This document shows positions 6,799-10,138 of a stretch of DNA of 10,138 bases, piece after piece. Numbering within the stretch: the stretch's first letter is position 1; each line of letters begins with the position of its first letter. The translations under genes and the position numbers were made by a program. The notes below the pieces were generated by a model. The model was not told the origin of the DNA. It saw nothing but the letters and a program-made list of their open reading frames with translations, and did not search any database. Origin of the DNA: Bacillota bacterium (lineage in GTDB: Bacteria > Bacillota > Clostridia > Lachnospirales > Lachnospiraceae); NCBI GenBank assembly GCA_023424235.1, contig JAFAEB010000353.1, positions 1 through 10,138 on the forward strand, read 5' to 3'.

Positions 6799-8301
6799 AT
6801 GAGTCATACTGGTAAGTATATAATGTCATTGGACCAAGGAACTACAAGTTCAAGATGCATTTTATTTGATAGGTTGGGCAATATATGTAGCGTTGCTTCC
6901 AAAGAATATACACAAATCTATCCTGTAGCAGGTTGGGTAGAGCATGATCCTATGGAGATCTGGTCTTCTCAATTTAGTGTTTGTCGAGAAGCCATGGCGA
7001 AAATTGGTGCAGTTGCTAGCGAAGTAGCTGCAATTGGGATTACGAATCAAAGAGAGACTACTATAGTTTGGGACAAACATACAGGAAAACCAATTTATAA
7101 TGCTATTGTTTGGCAGTGTAGAAGAACATCGGATGAAATTATAAAATTAAACAAAATAGGTTTTCATAAAACCATTCGGGAAAAGACAGGTTTAATTCCG
7201 GATGCCTATTTTTCTGGTACAAAAATAAAATGGATTTTAGATAATGTAGCTGGTGCTAGAGAGAAAGCAATGAATGGTGATTTACTATTCGGAACAGTGG
7301 ATACTTGGCTTATTTGGAATTTAACTGGAAGAAGGGTGCATGTAACGGATTATACAAATGCATCTAGAACCATGATATATGATATTAATACCCTTAATTG
7401 GGATGATGAAATATTAGAGTATTTTAATATACCAAGATCAATATTACCTGAAGTAAAACCATCAAGTTGTATCTATGGATATACGGATACAAGCTTACTT
7501 GGAGGTGAAATTCCCATTGCTGGAGATGCAGGGGATCAACAAGCAGCTCTATTTGGTCAAGGTTGCTTTCAAAAGGGAGAAGCTAAAAATACCTATGGTA
7601 CTGGATGCTTTCTTCTCATGAATACAGGAAGTGAAATTGTGCAATCCAATAATGGATTGTTAACTACGATAGCAGCTAGTGATGATGATAAGGTATCTTA
7701 TGCATTAGAGGGAAGTGTTTTTGTAGCGGGTGCTTCCATTCAATGGCTAAGAGATGAACTTCAAATTATAAGAACCGCTAAAGAATCTGAAGAAATTGCA
7801 AGTGCCGTAGAGAATACCAACGGTGTGTATGTTGTTCCTGCATTTTCAGGACTAGGAGCACCTTACTGGGATCAATATGCCAGGGGAGCAATTGTTGGTA
7901 TGACAAGAGGTTTTAATAAGAATCATTTGGTTCGTGCAACGCTTGAATCGATTGCTTATCAAACTCATGATGTTATAAAAGCTATGGAACAAGACATTGG
8001 AGAAAAAATGAAGAGTCTAAAGGTAGATGGGGGAGCATCTTCTAATGATTTCTTAATGCAGTTTCAAGCTGATATACTTGATACCATAGTATTTAGGCCG
8101 ACTTGCATTGAAACAACAGCACTTGGTGCAGCATATTTAGCCGGTTTGTCCGTTGGATTTTGGAAAGACAAGAATGAAATTAAGGAAATTTGGTCTTTAT
8201 CGAATACCTTTACACCAAATATGGAGGAGAGTATACGAAAGAATTTATTAAGTGGTTGGAATAAAGCAATTAAACGTTCGTTCCTATGGGCGAATTCTTA
8301 A
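6799..8301 (+). CDS. glpK: Glycerol kinase
   Basis: The protein phosphorylates glycerol with ATP to sn-glycerol 3-phosphate in the cytoplasm. At 500 residues it matches the usual GlpK length (about 500), and it shows the FGGY-kinase signatures: the phosphate-binding LDQGTTSSR (11-19), substrate-binding NQRET (83-87), the catalytic aspartate D246 in GDAGDQQAALFGQ (242-254), YGTGCFLLMNTG (266-277), and the adenine-binding GGASSNDFLMQ (411-421). In the loop just before EIPIAG (237-242), the position aligned with the HPr-phosphorylated histidine of enterococcal and Bacillus GlpK appears to be S232, so PTS control by that route is unlikely. No glpF, glpD or glpA neighbour is present; a rhomboid gene follows 14 bases downstream. 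Assignment is essentially certain. Confidence 0.97.
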   Translation: MSHTGKYIMSLDQGTTSSRCILFDRLGNICSVASKEYTQIYPVAGWVEHDPMEIWSSQFSVCREAMAKIGAVASEVAAIGITNQRETTIVWDKHTGKPIYNAIVWQCRRTSDEIIKLNKIGFHKTIREKTGLIPDAYFSGTKIKWILDNVAGAREKAMNGDLLFGTVDTWLIWNLTGRRVHVTDYTNASRTMIYDINTLNWDDEILEYFNIPRSILPEVKPSSCIYGYTDTSLLGGEIPIAGDAGDQQAALFGQGCFQKGEAKNTYGTGCFLLMNTGSEIVQSNNGLLTTIAASDDDKVSYALEGSVFVAGASIQWLRDELQIIRTAKESEEIASAVENTNGVYVVPAFSGLGAPYWDQYARGAIVGMTRGFNKNHLVRATLESIAYQTHDVIKAMEQDIGEKMKSLKVDGGASSNDFLMQFQADILDTIVFRPTCIETTALGAAYLAGLSVGFWKDKNEIKEIWSLSNTFTPNMEESIRKNLLSGWNKAIKRSFLWANS

Positions 8302-8315
8302 GTTAGGACTAAATT

Positions 8316-9449
8316 ATGACTATATATGAAAAAGTGTTTCGAGTAATAGAAGAGAGTGGTTTTTCTAAGATAGAAGTTAATATTAAAAATTTAAAGGTAG
8401 GATATAAAATTTTAGATGATAGCTCTTATGTTGTTGCAATATTTGATGAACTTACATCTGATATAATGGAGGAACAATATAAAAATATTACAAGACAATT
8501 ATATGATAGCTTTCTAAATCATTATGGCAAGAGTGTTAACTTATTAAGTATTCTGTGTACCGATGAGATTGAAAAAGCGAAACTGGTTTTTAGTAGTTAC
8601 CCAGAAGTTTGGTTTATTAATAAGAAAAATTTAAGATTACTTATTTATGAAAATCAAATTGAGGACTTTTTATCCATCCGCGATTTGGTATATAAGTCAC
8701 TAGAACAAGTTGAGGAAGGATATGTTAATAATTCAAGTGACACTTTAAGCAATAGGGCTAGTAATATTAATTCCCATACAGACAGGACTAGACCTGATAG
8801 TGAATATATGTATGTAGATAGGAATACGGCAGAAGAAGAGTATGAGTATGATAAAAGAGATATTCAGAAATTTGGTGGAATTTATCTAGTAATCATTCTA
8901 TTAAATATAATCATTCATATCGTTTTGAACTTAAATAGTACTTTAGAAAGTGCAATAATCAATGATATTGTTTTGTACTGGCGAGCTTGTTTTTATGAAA
9001 AAGAATACTATCGTTTATTTACCTACATGTTTCTTCATTCCAATATAGAGCACTTAGCAAATAATATGTTCTTATTATTTGTATTAGGTAAAAATGTTGA
9101 GATGGTTATAGGTAAATTAAAGTTTACTAGTCTTTATATCCTATCCGGTATTCTTGCAGGGATTGGTTCAATAAGTTATAATATGTATCAGAATAATAAT
9201 GTGGTAAGCGTTGGTGCATCTGGTGCAATATTTGGTATTGTAGGTGGAATGGCATATTTAGTGTTATCCAATAAGGATAACGTTCGTAATATAAGCAAAA
9301 GACAAATCCTATTGTTCATAATATTTAGCTTATATGGTGGATTTACTAGTAGTAGAATCGACAATGCAGCTCATATTACTGGTTTAATTACTGGTATTAT
9401 TCTTACAGCAATTATAGATAAAATAGGTGGAAAGCCTAGAAAGGGATAA
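8316..9449 (+). CDS. Rhomboid family intramembrane serine protease with N-terminal cytosolic domain
   Basis: The 377-residue protein carries a C-terminal rhomboid core. RLFTYMFLHSNIEHLANNM (233-251) contains the H241/H246/N250 loop-helix motif, GASGAIFG (300-307) has catalytic S302, and H353 in NAAHITGLITG (350-360) completes the Ser-His dyad. About six membrane segments lie between 187 and 368. The first ~135 residues form a soluble mixed alpha/beta-looking domain that I do not recognise by name, joined by a polar linker (136-185). It should cleave membrane-spanning substrates within the bilayer; the substrate is unknown. AGGA at 8305-8308, 7 bases before the ATG, is a modest ribosome binding site. 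It probably shares a transcript with glpK and with the gene 5 bases downstream. Protease activity is well supported by residues; the biological role is not. Confidence 0.92.
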   Translation: MTIYEKVFRVIEESGFSKIEVNIKNLKVGYKILDDSSYVVAIFDELTSDIMEEQYKNITRQLYDSFLNHYGKSVNLLSILCTDEIEKAKLVFSSYPEVWFINKKNLRLLIYENQIEDFLSIRDLVYKSLEQVEEGYVNNSSDTLSNRASNINSHTDRTRPDSEYMYVDRNTAEEEYEYDKRDIQKFGGIYLVIILLNIIIHIVLNLNSTLESAIINDIVLYWRACFYEKEYYRLFTYMFLHSNIEHLANNMFLLFVLGKNVEMVIGKLKFTSLYILSGILAGIGSISYNMYQNNNVVSVGASGAIFGIVGGMAYLVLSNKDNVRNISKRQILLFIIFSLYGGFTSSRIDNAAHITGLITGIILTAIIDKIGGKPRKG

Positions 9450-9454
9450 TTAAT

Positions 9455-10138
9455 ATGAAGATAAATATTTATTATGGTGGTAGAGGTTTAATTGAAGACC
9501 CAACAATCTATGTAATGAATAAATTAACAGAAGTGTTACATGAACTTAGAGTTGAAGTTACTAGATACAATCTATATGAAGAAAAGAATGGAATTGCTAT
9601 GCTTCCAAAGACTTTAAAAGAAGCTGATGGAGTTATATTAGCAAGCAATGTGGAATGGTTTGGAATTGGTGGTTTAATGCATCAGTTTCTTGATGCTTGT
9701 TGGCTTTATGGTGATAAGGAGCATATTAGTAATATGTATATGCTTCCTGTTGTTATGTCTAATACCTACGGGGAGCGAGAAGCAGAATTAACCTTAATTA
9801 AAGGATGGGAGATTCTTGGTGGCATTCCGACCAACGGAATTTGTGCCTATGTAGAAGATCATGTTGAATTTGAAACAAATAGCATATATGGTGACATGAT
9901 TGAGAAAAAGGCGGAGTTTTTATATAAAATTATTAACCAAAAAGCAAAAACATTTCCAAGTAGCGCAGCAGCTGTAAAGAATAGCTTGTTAAAAAGTAAT
10001 TCTATCGATTTAACTCCTCAGGAAAGTGAACAATTATCGATCTATGTTTCTGATGATACCTATGTTAAAAAGCAAAAAGAAGATATTGAAGAACTTACTC
10101 AGATATTTAAAGGAATGTTAGGTAGTGATAGTCTAGAC
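9455..10138 (+). CDS. Flavodoxin-like NAD(P)H-dependent oxidoreductase (3' truncated)
   Basis: The frame is open from ATG 9455 to the window edge, giving 228 residues without a stop. AAGGGA (9441-9446) lies 8 bases upstream, and the start is 5 bases after the rhomboid stop. The N-terminus MKINIYYGGRG, the strand ADGVILASNVEWFGIGGLMH (57-76), and the LPVVMSNTYGEREAE segment (97-111) resemble flavodoxin-fold FMN reductases, where the 'ILASNVEWFG...' part corresponds to the flavin-contacting loop. About 160-228 continue with a Lys/Ser-rich linker and a helical start of another region. I have seen a similar layout followed by an SCP2-like sterol-carrier domain in Lachnospiraceae, but that part is beyond the window. 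It is probably a cytosolic FMN-binding redox protein; the substrate is unknown. Confidence 0.68.
   Translation, partial: MKINIYYGGRGLIEDPTIYVMNKLTEVLHELRVEVTRYNLYEEKNGIAMLPKTLKEADGVILASNVEWFGIGGLMHQFLDACWLYGDKEHISNMYMLPVVMSNTYGEREAELTLIKGWEILGGIPTNGICAYVEDHVEFETNSIYGDMIEKKAEFLYKIINQKAKTFPSSAAAVKNSLLKSNSIDLTPQESEQLSIYVSDDTYVKKQKEDIEELTQIFKGMLGSDSLD

Noticed and set aside
6862..7080. A 72-codon minus-strand frame inside glpK.
   Set aside because: It lies over the most conserved part of glycerol kinase and is a shadow of it.
8755..8772. SNRASN coding segment in the rhomboid linker, like the FHA linker repeats.
   Set aside because: It is a short match in low-complexity Asn/Ser-rich linkers of an AT-rich genome, without a tandem array, so it is probably coincidental.
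1..10138. CRISPR array, tRNA, rRNA or prophage/transposase genes.
   Set aside because: I saw no regularly spaced identical repeats, no tRNA-like or rRNA sequence and no recombinase motifs on either strand.

Overview
The window is AT-rich DNA in which every recognised gene lies on the + strand, with AAGGAG/GGAGGG-type ribosome binding sites and short gaps. The DUF5702, DUF6382-FHA and TadE-like gene set, and the clostridial style of the other genes, point to an anaerobic Firmicute of the Lachnospiraceae (Lachnoclostridium phytofermentans-like). This placement rests on recognised families and composition; no search was run.

Region 1 (1-6552) is the distal part of a Tad/Flp-type pseudopilus operon. 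In order it holds a 5'-truncated DUF5702 membrane protein, a 316-base gap with a large inverted repeat, a TadE-like pseudopilin carrying two C-terminal zinc-binding-type modules, a short A24 prepilin peptidase (TadV/CpaA type), a second TadE-like pseudopilin that starts at TTG and overlaps the peptidase gene by 4 bases, and a membrane-anchored DUF6382-FHA protein. The ATPase and platform proteins (TadA/CpaF, TadB, TadC) are not in the window and would be expected upstream. The inferred logic is that the peptidase processes the neighbouring pseudopilins, DUF5702 and the TadE-like proteins form the envelope part, and the FHA protein is a cytoplasmic signalling or scaffold component. A rho-independent terminator at 6607-6652 closes the unit.

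Region 2 (about 6657-10138) is a separate unit. Two candidate promoters and a 20-base palindrome precede glycerol kinase (glpK). Next come a rhomboid intramembrane protease with an extra N-terminal cytosolic domain and a flavodoxin-like oxidoreductase that runs off the right edge. These three genes are 5-14 bases apart and are probably co-transcribed, but I see no functional link between glycerol phosphorylation and the other two.

The most interesting points are the paired HX4C...CX2C modules on a TadE-like protein, the possible miniature element splitting the Tad operon, the possible pseudokinase nature of the DUF6382 region, two in-frame tandem repeat arrays in linkers, and a GlpK without the histidine that PTS phosphorylates in many Firmicutes.
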